Source: Haloimpatiens sp042688525 (GTDB lineage Bacteria; Bacillota; Clostridia; Clostridiales; Clostridiaceae). Taken from it: a stretch of 64,000 nt of DNA. The DNA is taken from NCBI RefSeq assembly GCF_042688525.2, contig NZ_JBHWAB010000001.1, positions 2,790,001 to 2,854,000 on the forward strand, in the 5' to 3' direction. The position numbers were made by a program, and so were the translations under genes. The notes under the pieces are model-generated. The model was not told the DNA's origin. It made no database searches and saw nothing but the letters and a program-made list of their open reading frames with translations. Positions 9,287-17,951 of this stretch are shown here, piece by piece (position 1 is the stretch's first letter; each line of letters begins with the position of its first letter).

Positions 9287-9312
9287 TTGTTTAACCCCCT
9301 TAAATTATAATA

Positions 9313-10485
9313 TTATAATCTTGCTACACCAGTATCTTTAGCCGCTTTTCCTACTGCTTTAGCAACATTTGAAGCTACTCTTTCATCTAATGCATCAGGA
9401 ATAATATACTCTTCTGTAAGTTCATCTTCTTTTATAATTTCAGCTATTGCATAAGCTGCTGCAACTTTCATTTCTTCATTTATTTCTTTTGCTCTTACAT
9501 CTAGAGCACCTCTAAATATACCGGGGAATGCAAGTACATTATTAATTTGATTTGGAAAATCTGAACGTCCTGAACCATAAATTCTTGCTCCTGCTTTTTT
9601 TGCAAGTTCAGGCATTATTTCTGGAATTGGATTTGCCATTGCAAAAACAATTGCGTCTTTATTCATTGTTTTAACCATTTCTTCTGTTACAATTCCAGGT
9701 GCTGATACTCCGACAAATACATCTGCTCCATTAAGTGCATCTGCAAGAGTTCCTTCTTTCTTTTCTCTATTTGTTATTTTAGCTATTTTCTCTTTTGATA
9801 CATTGTTACGTGGATTACCTTCACAAACAATTCCTTTTCTATCACAAAGTAATATATCCTTAACCCCTAAGTTAATTAACATTTTTGCTATTGCAACTCC
9901 TGCTGCCCCTGCTCCACTCATAACAACTTTTAAATCTTCTATTTTTTTATTTACAATTTTTAATGAATTTATTAATGCTGCACAAGTAACCACAGCTGTT
10001 CCATGTTGATCATCATGAAAAACTGGAATATCTAATTCTTCTTTAAGTCTTTTTTCTATTTCGAAACATCTTGGTGCACCTATATCTTCTAAATTAATTC
10101 CTCCAAAAGTAGGTGCTATTAATTTTACTGTTTTAACGATCTCATCAACATCTGTTGAATCTACACAAATTGGAAATGCATCTACATTTGCAAAAGTTTT
10201 AAATAAAACTGCTTTTCCCTCCATAACAGGCATTCCTGCTTTTGCTCCAATATTACCAAGTCCTAAAACTGCTGTTCCATCAGTTACAACTGCAACTAAA
10301 TTTCCTTTTGAAGTATATTTATATATATCGTTTTCATTTTCATAAATTTTTTTGCATGGCTCTGCAACTCCTGGAGTATATGCAAGACTTAAATCATCTC
10401 TATTCTTTAATTCAACCTTTGATGTAACTTCAATTTTTCCAATAAATTTTTCATGTAACTTTAAACTTTCCTCAAAATAATTCAT
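9313..10485 (-). CDS. NAD(P)-dependent malic enzyme
   Basis: Oxidative decarboxylation of malate to pyruvate and CO2. The short bacterial form of about 390 aa has SLAYTPGVAEPC with the catalytic Tyr, the catalytic-Lys region (GKAVLFKTFANVDAFPI), the metal site in FGGINLEDIGAPRCFEIE and the Rossmann motif VMSGAGAAGVAIAK. An upstream in-frame ATG at 10515 exists, but the ATG at 10485 (MNYFEESL) follows GGAAGGATAATT and fits the family start. First gene of an operon with the 2HCT carrier. Cofactor preference is not judged here. Confidence 0.92.
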   Translation of the reverse strand: MNYFEESLKLHEKFIGKIEVTSKVELKNRDDLSLAYTPGVAEPCKKIYENENDIYKYTSKGNLVAVVTDGTAVLGLGNIGAKAGMPVMEGKAVLFKTFANVDAFPICVDSTDVDEIVKTVKLIAPTFGGINLEDIGAPRCFEIEKRLKEELDIPVFHDDQHGTAVVTCAALINSLKIVNKKIEDLKVVMSGAGAAGVAIAKMLINLGVKDILLCDRKGIVCEGNPRNNVSKEKIAKITNREKKEGTLADALNGADVFVGVSAPGIVTEEMVKTMNKDAIVFAMANPIPEIMPELAKKAGARIYGSGRSDFPNQINNVLAFPGIFRGALDVRAKEINEEMKVAAAYAIAEIIKEDELTEEYIIPDALDERVASNVAKAVGKAAKDTGVARL

Positions 10486-10615
10486 AATTATCCTTCCCTT
10501 CTTTTTTTGCTTCACATATTATATTGCTGTTCATATTTATAATATATTACTTTTTTATAGTTTTTTAAATATTTTGATTATTTAGTATTATTTTTGCTCT
10601 TATAAATATTTTAGT

Positions 10616-10698
10616 ACATAAAAAACTGCTGCATTGAATTTTACTCCATAGTTAACTAAAACTATGTTTTAATTCGTATTTGCAGCAGGCTTTTTTAA
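10616..10698 (-). terminator. Bidirectional terminator hairpin
   Basis: CTGCTGCA (10626-10633) pairs with TGCAGCAG (10681-10688), with further pairing inside (AACTATG/CATAGTT-like) and T runs on either side. It directly follows the stop of the FliD-like gene. Confidence 0.8.
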
Positions 10699-10699
10699 T

Positions 10700-11920
10700 T
10701 TAAAAAAGATATTGTATCAGAGAACCACTATTATATTTTGATACATTACTTGAATGAGAATCATAAACTTTAAAACTTTCTACTCCTACAATTTCAAACA
10801 AATTATTTAATATATACTTAGTAAAATTAAATATTATTGTTACAAGTCCCTTCTTACCTTTTATTAAATTCTCAGTATATTCTTTTTTATTTTTTAAAGT
10901 TTTAATAAATATATTTTCATCAAACTTAATTTTAAAGTCTTTATCCATAATTATACCAATGTTATAAAATTCGCTTTGATTTCTATTAATAAATTTATCT
11001 ATTATATCCAATACTCTTTTATTTCTACTATAATAATATAAACCTTCAGTTAACTTATTATAACTATCAATAAAATTACTAATATCATTAACAATTTGTC
11101 TTACGTTTTCTCTTATAATCAAAATTCCATATCCCTTAAGTGCTTTTTTCAATGTTATTTTTAACTTACCATTATCTAATACAATATTATTATCTTCTAA
11201 TTCATAACATTTATCGTTTATTATGCAATTTAAATTTTGTGCTTTACAAATAACATCATCTAAATTATATTCGCAAACTATTCTTCCTACCTTATCTTCA
11301 ATGTGAAATTTATTTCTTAATCCTGAATGTTTTGATTTTATTTGTAATTTTACAACAACATCAGAAATTTTAATAACTTGTGCATCTATATCTATATTTT
11401 TATCATTAAGTGCTTTAGCTACTTTCTCAAAAACTTCTACATTAGTATCTTCAAAATCAATGTCTACACTTATATCATATTTTTCTTCTCCCATATATAT
11501 TGAAATAATTTTTTCATCATCTAAAACTGGTGTTAATTTATTTGAAAATATAGCCTTTGATGTATTTATTTGAGGCTTAGCTGTACTTTTCACAAAAACA
11601 ATATATTTTCTAAGAGACGCACCATTTCCTACTCTAGCTATTATCTCACTTTTATCATTAATAACTTCTCTTGACATAAAACAATTATCTGCATCACAAA
11701 GAATATTCTCTCCATTTTTTAGTACATCTACTGCTTTTGTCTCTAAGTCATTTTTTAATCTTAATATACGCCTAGCACGTTTCATAGACTTTTTATTATT
11801 TGAATTTTGGTAATCTGTATAAGATTTAATACTTTTGATGGAATTTATTTTATGAACTGATTTTACATTTCCAAACTCTAAATTTTTGATAGAATAAGTT
11901 TTTGGATATACATTTTTCAC
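10700..11920 (-). CDS. FliD-like (flagellar hook-associated protein 2-like) protein, outside any flagellar locus
   Basis: 406 aa, no signal peptide. Several stretches resemble FliD: the region YDISVDIDFEDTNVEVFEKV, then VKLQIKSKHSGLRNKFHI (compare the L.L.S..TG..N.F.I core), then LNCIINDKCYELEDNNI, and near the C-terminal third VNDISNFIDSYNKL, the typical FliD_C entry. The N-terminus is basic and unlike canonical FliD, and no other flagellar gene is nearby. It could be a diverged capping-like protein. Homology is my reading of motifs, so moderate confidence only. It lies 87 bp after rnz and may share its transcript. Confidence 0.5.
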   Translation of the reverse strand: MKNVYPKTYSIKNLEFGNVKSVHKINSIKSIKSYTDYQNSNNKKSMKRARRILRLKNDLETKAVDVLKNGENILCDADNCFMSREVINDKSEIIARVGNGASLRKYIVFVKSTAKPQINTSKAIFSNKLTPVLDDEKIISIYMGEEKYDISVDIDFEDTNVEVFEKVAKALNDKNIDIDAQVIKISDVVVKLQIKSKHSGLRNKFHIEDKVGRIVCEYNLDDVICKAQNLNCIINDKCYELEDNNIVLDNGKLKITLKKALKGYGILIIRENVRQIVNDISNFIDSYNKLTEGLYYYSRNKRVLDIIDKFINRNQSEFYNIGIIMDKDFKIKFDENIFIKTLKNKKEYTENLIKGKKGLVTIIFNFTKYILNNLFEIVGVESFKVYDSHSSNVSKYNSGSLIQYLF

Positions 11921-12006
11921 TAAATCATTTACATATATAATAAAATTCCTTCTTTCATAATTACTCTCTCTTATATAATATGATTAATTTAACTTTTTTA
12001 ACTAAA

Positions 12007-12918
12007 TTATTTAGAAAATTTTAATTCCTTTTTCATAAGTTCCTTTCCCACTACCGTATTATCAAAAATTTCTTTAGCTACATCTATATATTCTTCTGGA
12101 TTATTTAAAGCAGGACTAAAATGTGTAAGCCATAATTCTTTTACTTTTCCTTCTTTTGCAATATGTGCTGCCTCACTAAAAAGCATATGTTTGTTTTTAA
12201 GTGCTTTTTCTAAATTATCATTATCTCCATACATTCCCTCACATATAAATAAATCAGAATCTTGTACAAAATCAACTAATCCTAATGTAGGTCTACTGTC
12301 TGTACAATAGCAAACTTTTAATCCTTTTCTTTCATCCCCTAATACCATATCTGGGGTTATTGTTTTACCTTCTAAATTCACAGTATTACCTTTTTGTAGT
12401 TTATTCCAAAATTCTACTGGAATATTATTTTTCACTGCCTTTTGTGGATCAAATATTCTATTTCTCTTAACTCCAATAGAATATGCTGCACATGTTACAC
12501 TATGATCAACATATATAGAACTTATACAATATCTACCATGACAAAAACTATTTAATCCTTCCTCTGGTATTTCAATTAAATTTAATTTATATGGTAAATA
12601 AGGAACTATTACCATAAGTCCTTTTATAATTTCATGCAATCCTTTAGGCCCAATAATAGTCATTGGTTCTGTTCTTTCACTGTTTCCTATAGTAGATAAT
12701 AATCCTGGAAGTCCAACAATATGATCAGGATGGTAATGAGTAAAACATATAATATCAATGTTTTTAAGACCCCATCCTATTTTTTTCAGTTGTACCTGTG
12801 TTCCTTCACCACAATCTATTAAAATCATTTTTCCATTACAGCTTCCAATCATTGCTGTAAGCGCTCTATTTGGAAGAGGCATTGTTCCACCTGTACCTAG
12901 TAATGCTATCTTAAACAT
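12007..12918 (-). CDS. rnz: Ribonuclease Z (tRNA 3' processing endonuclease)
   Basis: A metallo-beta-lactamase fold nuclease that trims tRNA 3' ends. The zinc motif is visible as FTHYHPDHIVGLPG (about residue 60), with further metal ligands in YCTDSRPT and LWLTHFSPAL. 303 aa, the short RNase Z form. The start follows AGAGGGGATAAAAAG. It is 35 bp downstream of the activase-like gene and probably cotranscribed. Confidence 0.93.
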   Translation of the reverse strand: MFKIALLGTGGTMPLPNRALTAMIGSCNGKMILIDCGEGTQVQLKKIGWGLKNIDIICFTHYHPDHIVGLPGLLSTIGNSERTEPMTIIGPKGLHEIIKGLMVIVPYLPYKLNLIEIPEEGLNSFCHGRYCISSIYVDHSVTCAAYSIGVKRNRIFDPQKAVKNNIPVEFWNKLQKGNTVNLEGKTITPDMVLGDERKGLKVCYCTDSRPTLGLVDFVQDSDLFICEGMYGDNDNLEKALKNKHMLFSEAAHIAKEGKVKELWLTHFSPALNNPEEYIDVAKEIFDNTVVGKELMKKELKFSK

Positions 12919-12953
12919 CTTTTTATCCCCTCTATTAAAATCTTTAAAGGTAA

Positions 12954-13928
12954 TTATACCACACGAGGGATAAAAAGTAATTTTTCACTCCACTTACCAC
13001 ATCTATCTCCAAAACATCCAATTACTTTACCATTTTCTAATATTTTTACTACTTCACATCTATTTGGACATCCACTACACTCAAAACTTGTTGACACAAA
13101 TTCACTATTAGCAATATCAAAGCCTTTAAAGTTAGTTTTTCTATTTGTTTTTTCAAGTCGCTCTTTTGCTATAATTGCAGCTCCTATAGCTCCCATAACA
13201 TTAAAATGAGGTGGTATAAATATCTCATGTCCAAGTTCCTCCTCAAAAGCAGCTTTCATACCTATATTTGCAGCTACTCCTCCTTGGAAAAATATTTTAG
13301 GTTGTATATCCTTACCCTTTGCCACATTATTTAAATAGTTTCTTACTAAAGCCTCGCAAAGTCCTTTTATAATATCACAAGGTTCATAGCCTAACTGTTG
13401 TTTATGTATCATATCCGATTCAGCAAAAACAGCACATCTACCAGCTATTCTTACAGCCATTTTGGATTTCAATGCGTATTCTCCGAATTTTTCAATTGGT
13501 ATTTCTAGTCTTTCAGCTTGCCTGTCTAAAAATGAACCTGTACCTGCTGCACAAACAGTATTCATAGCAAAATCTGTAACTATTCCATCTTTTAAAATTA
13601 TTATTTTAGAATCTTGACCTCCTATTTCTAAAATAGTCCTAACTTCCTTATCAATATCTAATGATGCTACTGCATGCGCTGTTATTTCATTTTTTACAGC
13701 ATCAGCACCAACTAAAAAGGATGCAATAGCTCTTCCACTGCCAGTAGTACCTACAGCTTTTATTTCCTTATCATCATATTTATCTTTTAAAATTTTAAAT
13801 CCTTCTTGTACTGCTTTTATTGGTCTTCCTTTAGTTCTTAAATAAATTTCATCAACAACATTCATTGATTCATCTAAAAGTACAATATCAGTACTTACAG
13901 AACCCACATCTACTCCTAAATAATACAA
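12954..13928 (-). CDS. BadF/HgdC-type ATPase, 2-hydroxyacyl-CoA dehydratase activase-like
   Basis: ASKHA-fold ATPase that by family passes an energised electron to a dehydratase partner. Visible motifs are LGVDVGSVSTD, GTTGSGRA, TILEIGGQDSK and NTVCAAGTGSFLDRQ; the Cys in the last motif is a bridging-cluster ligand in HgdC. The C-terminus has extra Cys (CSGCPNRCE and CFGDRCG), possibly a further cluster. The start is TTG 8-9 nt after GAGGAG, within the end of the preceding gene (13-nt overlap). No CoA-transferase is nearby, so the substrate is unknown. Confidence 0.85.
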   Translation of the reverse strand: MYYLGVDVGSVSTDIVLLDESMNVVDEIYLRTKGRPIKAVQEGFKILKDKYDDKEIKAVGTTGSGRAIASFLVGADAVKNEITAHAVASLDIDKEVRTILEIGGQDSKIIILKDGIVTDFAMNTVCAAGTGSFLDRQAERLEIPIEKFGEYALKSKMAVRIAGRCAVFAESDMIHKQQLGYEPCDIIKGLCEALVRNYLNNVAKGKDIQPKIFFQGGVAANIGMKAAFEEELGHEIFIPPHFNVMGAIGAAIIAKERLEKTNRKTNFKGFDIANSEFVSTSFECSGCPNRCEVVKILENGKVIGCFGDRCGKWSEKLLFIPRVV

Positions 13929-15007
13929 CGCTCACGTCTCCTCTCTAACAAATCTAAAAATGCTTCAATCCTTGTTATATATCCATTTTCCCCACTCATT
14001 TCATCCATAACTAATGTCATAATAGGAAAATCTTTATCTCTTGATATAGTAGGTAAAATTGATTTACTCACAATCTCAGGCATGCATCCCATTGGAAATA
14101 GTTGTATAGCACCATCAAATCCATTTTTATATGAAAGTACTGCTTCTCCAATACATTCTCTTGCATGCCCTCCTATATATAAAGGTAAGTATTCATTTGA
14201 TGCTTTTCTCATTTTTATTGAATTTAATTTAAAAGTTTTAAGTGCAGCATCTTTTACCCACCAAGTTGGAGTAAGCATCCTTTTTGTACATACACCATAA
14301 TCCATCAGTTTATCTTCTATATATAAATTAGAGAAAGGTTCTATTACTGTATAAATTTCTCCCATTACTGAAATTTTGATAGGATTCTTGCTTTTATCTA
14401 TTGGTATATGAATAAGTTTTTTTCTATAACTTTTTAATATATTAACAGCTTCCTCAGAATTAGTTGTATTTACAACATCCATTCTGCATTTATGGAGTAA
14501 TTTTTTACATTCTCCCTTATTTACTTCATATCCAGCTAGATAATGGGCTTTTTCTTCTATCCCATCTACTAATTTTTGTGCTTTCCAAGCTCTTAAAGCA
14601 CACTTTATTATCTCTCCATTACTTTTTTTACTATCTGAAACTATTTTAGATACCCTTCTTAAGAACTCTTCTTTTCCAATATCATCACAATAATCTAGAA
14701 CTATGAAATTTACATTGTATCCAAGTTTTTTTAATAAATTCATTTGTAATTCACTATATTCTCCAAATCTACATGGTCCACAACTTCCTACAATCAAAAC
14801 CGTATCTGCACCTTTTTCAATAGCCTGTATATAGTTTCCTATCATTATCTTGAAAGGTAAACACATTTCTTCTGGAGAATATAAAGATCCAACTTTAAGC
14901 GCAGCTTTATTACTTACAGGAGGTATAACATATTCTACTCCTATACCATCGAAAAAAATTTTAGCTGCAATGTATACGTTCCCTAGATGGGGAAATGTTA
15001 TCTTCAA
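13916..15007 (-). CDS. 2-hydroxyacyl-CoA dehydratase subunit-like protein (DUF2229-type)
   Basis: 363 aa, related to the HgdB/DUF2229 family. It has PHLGNVYIAAKIFFDGIG, LYSPEEMCLPFKIMIGNY and VGSCGPCRFGEY; the Cys residues (PEEMC, SCGPC) resemble the cluster ligands of these proteins. The start is TTG after AGGAGGAAAAAG. It overlaps both neighbours, so the three are translationally coupled. In larger proteins (YjiL-type) these modules are fused in one chain. Substrate unknown. Confidence 0.8.
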   Translation of the reverse strand: MKITFPHLGNVYIAAKIFFDGIGVEYVIPPVSNKAALKVGSLYSPEEMCLPFKIMIGNYIQAIEKGADTVLIVGSCGPCRFGEYSELQMNLLKKLGYNVNFIVLDYCDDIGKEEFLRRVSKIVSDSKKSNGEIIKCALRAWKAQKLVDGIEEKAHYLAGYEVNKGECKKLLHKCRMDVVNTTNSEEAVNILKSYRKKLIHIPIDKSKNPIKISVMGEIYTVIEPFSNLYIEDKLMDYGVCTKRMLTPTWWVKDAALKTFKLNSIKMRKASNEYLPLYIGGHARECIGEAVLSYKNGFDGAIQLFPMGCMPEIVSKSILPTISRDKDFPIMTLVMDEMSGENGYITRIEAFLDLLERRRERCII

Positions 15008-15899
15008 ACTTTTTCCTCCTCTCTATCATATCAACAAATGCTTCCACTCTAGTATCAAATCCACCCTGTCCAGTTTGTTCATCTACTTTCAATACTAAAA
15101 ATGGAAAGTCTCTTACTTTTTCTTTAATTAGTTCTATTACAACAGAATCTATTCCACAGGCAAAAGATGATATATAAATTATTCCGTCTACTTTTTTGTT
15201 TTGTGACAAATATACACTTGATCCATAAGAATTTCTTGCAAAAGTCCAAAATGGCTTTTTGTAAAGTTCTTTTACTTTTTTATCTATTTCACTCTTATTT
15301 ACAAATTCTTCTGTAATTACTCCTACTCCTGATTTATTTAACTTCTTTTTAATATTCATATTTACAAAATTATCTTGTACATTATACGGATGTCCAATTA
15401 AGGCAATTTTCATTTCATAATCTTCATCATTTATACCACTTTCATATTTTCTTTGTTTATCCAATGCTTTAAGATATGCTTCTCTTATCTTTTTCTTATT
15501 ATTTGTTACCATTTTTCCAACTTTATATATATATTTATGAAAAACTTTACTATCGTTGGCATAAATAGGTTCCATAGTTATAGGAGGCATATTAGGTATA
15601 CTATTTATTATCATCTCTGGTAATCCACAAAATTTAGGACATATATATTCTCTATCTTCAAGTCTCATAATCCTAGGAACAAAGATCAAATCACATTTAT
15701 CTTTTATAGAAGCTACATGCCCATGAAATATTTTGATAGGAAGACATGCGTCATCAACTGCATATTTTACTCCTAAATTTAATATATTTTTATTAGTATC
15801 TTCAGAAGTAATAATTTCACATCCTAGTTCCTGAAAAAACTCTTCTGCCAAAACATGATATTTGCAGTATAAAAGTCCTTTAGGAATTCCTATTTTCAT
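14961..15899 (-). CDS. 2-hydroxyacyl-CoA dehydratase subunit-like protein (second, DUF2229-type)
   Basis: 312 aa, paralogous to the following gene: it begins IGIPKGLLYCKYHVLAEEFF, has DDACLPIKIFHGHV, LIFVPRIMRLEDREYICPKF and a C-terminal FLVLKVDEQTGQGGFDTRVEAF, which parallels MTLVMDEMSGENGYITRIEAF in its neighbour. First gene of the three-gene set, overlapping the next by 47 nt. The two subunit-like genes plus one activase make a complete-looking but uncharacterised unit. Confidence 0.8.
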   Translation of the reverse strand: MKIGIPKGLLYCKYHVLAEEFFQELGCEIITSEDTNKNILNLGVKYAVDDACLPIKIFHGHVASIKDKCDLIFVPRIMRLEDREYICPKFCGLPEMIINSIPNMPPITMEPIYANDSKVFHKYIYKVGKMVTNNKKKIREAYLKALDKQRKYESGINDEDYEMKIALIGHPYNVQDNFVNMNIKKKLNKSGVGVITEEFVNKSEIDKKVKELYKKPFWTFARNSYGSSVYLSQNKKVDGIIYISSFACGIDSVVIELIKEKVRDFPFLVLKVDEQTGQGGFDTRVEAFVDMIERRKKFEDNISPSRERIHCS

Positions 15900-16002
15900 T
15901 TAATCCCCTCTTTTCATACTTATATTTAAATTTTTATGTAATACATTACCATTTGTTATTATTGGACACTTTTATTTAAAAATATACGTAATAAAATAAA
16001 AA

Positions 16003-16034
16003 TCTCAGTTTCCATTAAATAATGAAAGCTGAGA
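16003..16034 (-). terminator. Rho-independent terminator
   Basis: CTCAGCTTTCATT and AATGGAAACTGAG (minus strand) form a stem with an ATTT loop, followed by ATTTTTATTTTATT. It lies directly after the peptidoglycan-binding protein gene. Confidence 0.8.
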
Positions 16035-16039
16035 AAACC

Positions 16040-16456
16040 TTATCCTATTAATTTTTTCCAAGTAGCTTTTCCTACTACTCCATCTACATTTAACCTATTT
16101 TCATTTTGAAATTTCATTACTGCTACCCTTGTCATATTTCCAAATATACCATCTACATATATGTTCAATCTCCACTGTAAATATCTAGTTTCTGTATATT
16201 TATCAGTACCTATTTTCAATAATGGCTTACTTAAGATATCTTTTATTGCACCCCAGGTAGTTTCATTTACACTACCATCAGCTTCTTGTTTTATAACATA
16301 CTGAAATTTTTCTATACATACTTTTGTATTAGTTTCCTCTATACCGTTTTCTACTAACAAATTTCCTTTAGAATCTCCTATTTTAAACCTATTTAATATT
16401 TTCTGAATTTCTAAAATTGGTATTGAGGAACTTTGTTCATTAACTTCTTTTTTCAA
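16040..16456 (-). CDS. Peptidoglycan-binding (PG_binding_1) domain protein
   Basis: About 138 aa without a signal peptide. It contains two repeats of the PG_binding_1 type: VCIEKFQYVIKQEADGSVNE with TTWGAI, and VAVMKFQNENRLNVDGVVG with TWKKL. No catalytic domain is attached. The frame is open further upstream, but the TTG at 16456 (MKKEVNEQ) sits 6 nt after GGGGGG and is the likely start. It may act as a wall-binding or spore-associated protein; no partner is evident. Confidence 0.75.
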   Translation of the reverse strand: MKKEVNEQSSSIPILEIQKILNRFKIGDSKGNLLVENGIEETNTKVCIEKFQYVIKQEADGSVNETTWGAIKDILSKPLLKIGTDKYTETRYLQWRLNIYVDGIFGNMTRVAVMKFQNENRLNVDGVVGKATWKKLIG

Positions 16457-16616
16457 AATTAATCCCCCCAACTAGATAATTAAACAAAGTTAAGATATTA
16501 AATATATATGATAAAAATTAAGTATTATGAATTATAGATTAAGATTGTTAATTTTAGTAATAAAAAATTCCTTACTATCATATTTTTACTATAGAAATAA
16601 ACTCGAGGTGATTTAA

Positions 16617-17102
16617 ATGAAGAAAATCAATATACCTTTTGTAATTATAGGCATTATACTATTATCAACTATCTTGTTTTCAGCTTGTTCTATTCCTATA
16701 TCTTCAAAACAAAAAAAACCTAATAATCAATATTATTATAATTTATTAGCAAATAATATAGTTTATAATAAAAAATATACTATTTCTGTTTTAGATACAA
16801 ATTTTTATAAAAATAAAAAAGTAGAAAATAAAAATTTATCAATATTAATGCATTTTATGAATTCTATAAGTAAAAATAATTTTATAAAAAAACCAAATGA
16901 TTTACCATCAAAACCAGCTTACAAATTGTTTTTTGAATTTAAAAATGAAAAATTTGTTATAAATATTTATAATGAAAAATATATTTCTATTTATCCATGG
17001 GATGGTAAATATGAAATGGATTATTTAGATATGAGCAATGTATATGCTGCTTATAATCTATATGGTTTTTGTAAGTATTTAATTCCAGAAAATAATGACT
17101 AA
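16617..17102 (+). CDS. Small lipoprotein of unknown function
   Basis: 161 aa. The N-terminus is a lipoprotein signal: Lys-rich start, hydrophobic stretch, then a lipobox LFSAC with Cys at about residue 24. The rest is Asn/Lys-rich with a hydrophobic C-terminal half (LFFEFKNEKFVINIYNEK). I recognise no family. The start follows CGAGGTGATTTAA. A palindromic repeat begins at the stop codon. Confidence 0.65.
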   Translation: MKKINIPFVIIGIILLSTILFSACSIPISSKQKKPNNQYYYNLLANNIVYNKKYTISVLDTNFYKNKKVENKNLSILMHFMNSISKNNFIKKPNDLPSKPAYKLFFEFKNEKFVINIYNEKYISIYPWDGKYEMDYLDMSNVYAAYNLYGFCKYLIPENND

Positions 17103-17230
17103 AAAATAGCTGCTGCGGGAAATGATATCTTGCTCAGAAACCTTTCACTTCAGTAACAAGTTCAAATGTTTCTTACGCAATATATCATTTTCCTTCGCTA
17201 GCTAGTATTTTTTTACTACAAAAGTCGAGT
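17101..17230. repeat. Palindromic MITE-like repeat, copy 2 (outer left arm shortened)
   Basis: Inverted relative to copy 1. It starts within the lipoprotein stop codon at AAAAAATAGCTGCTGCGG and runs to ACTACAAAAGTCGAG. Inner arms GGAAATGATATC and ATATATCATTTTCC are present. It lies between convergent genes (lipoprotein and ECF S component). Confidence 0.8.
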
Positions 17231-17270
17231 AATAATAAAATGGTGAACAGCCCATTTCTTTTTATAGATT

Positions 17271-17951
17271 TTACTCTAAATATACAATTTCATTTCTCTT
17301 ATTATATCTTTTTAATATGTTAATAAAATTTTTACCAAGAGTAATTGAAAATATTATGTTTCCAATACAGTGCATAGTATCTTGAGGAAAACTTAACGCT
17401 ATTCCTGTTACAACACTTTTGAAAGTTATTGGTCTTATAAATTCAATTACATACCACTGGTCTAATATAATACCATATATATATCCCCATACTCCACAAA
17501 ATATAGTAAATAATATTATACCTTTTTTATTAATGATGGGTTTAAGTGCTCCAAAAAATACTCCACACATTCCCCATGCAATCATTTGCCAAAGTGTCCA
17601 AGGGCCTTGTCCTAAAAAAAAGTTAGATATTAATGCACACATAGCACCTACCATAAAACCATTTATACTGCCTAGTGTGTATCCTGCAACTGCACAAATA
17701 AAAGTAACAGGTTGAACTCCAGGTATTACTGCAAATGGCACTCTCAAGACTCCTCCTATAGTTGCTAGTACTGCAATTACAACCATATCCTTAGAATTAA
17801 TTGTCTTTGTTTCAAATAAAACAACAAATGTTATCAAAATATATATCATAGATAATTCTACTATTCTAGGAATACTTATATTTACATATGTCATAATGCA
17901 AACCATAAAAATATATAATATTATCATAAAACTTCCTATTTTTTTACTCAT
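17271..17951 (-). CDS. ECF transporter substrate-binding (S) component, probably for cobalamin
   Basis: 226 aa, about six membrane helices. The core GGVLRVPFAVIPGVQPVT, YTLGSINGFMVGA and NFFLGQGPWTLWQMIAWG is typical of ECF S components that follow a dedicated A/T pair. The start ATG overlaps the stop of the ATPase gene. Substrate is not readable from the sequence with certainty. Cobalamin is inferred because the gene lies at the end of a long co-directional set headed by a cobalamin riboswitch, and a CbrT-type cobalamin ECF transporter is known in Firmicutes. Confidence 0.78.
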   Translation of the reverse strand: MSKKIGSFMIILYIFMVCIMTYVNISIPRIVELSMIYILITFVVLFETKTINSKDMVVIAVLATIGGVLRVPFAVIPGVQPVTFICAVAGYTLGSINGFMVGAMCALISNFFLGQGPWTLWQMIAWGMCGVFFGALKPIINKKGIILFTIFCGVWGYIYGIILDQWYVIEFIRPITFKSVVTGIALSFPQDTMHCIGNIIFSITLGKNFINILKRYNKRNEIVYLE

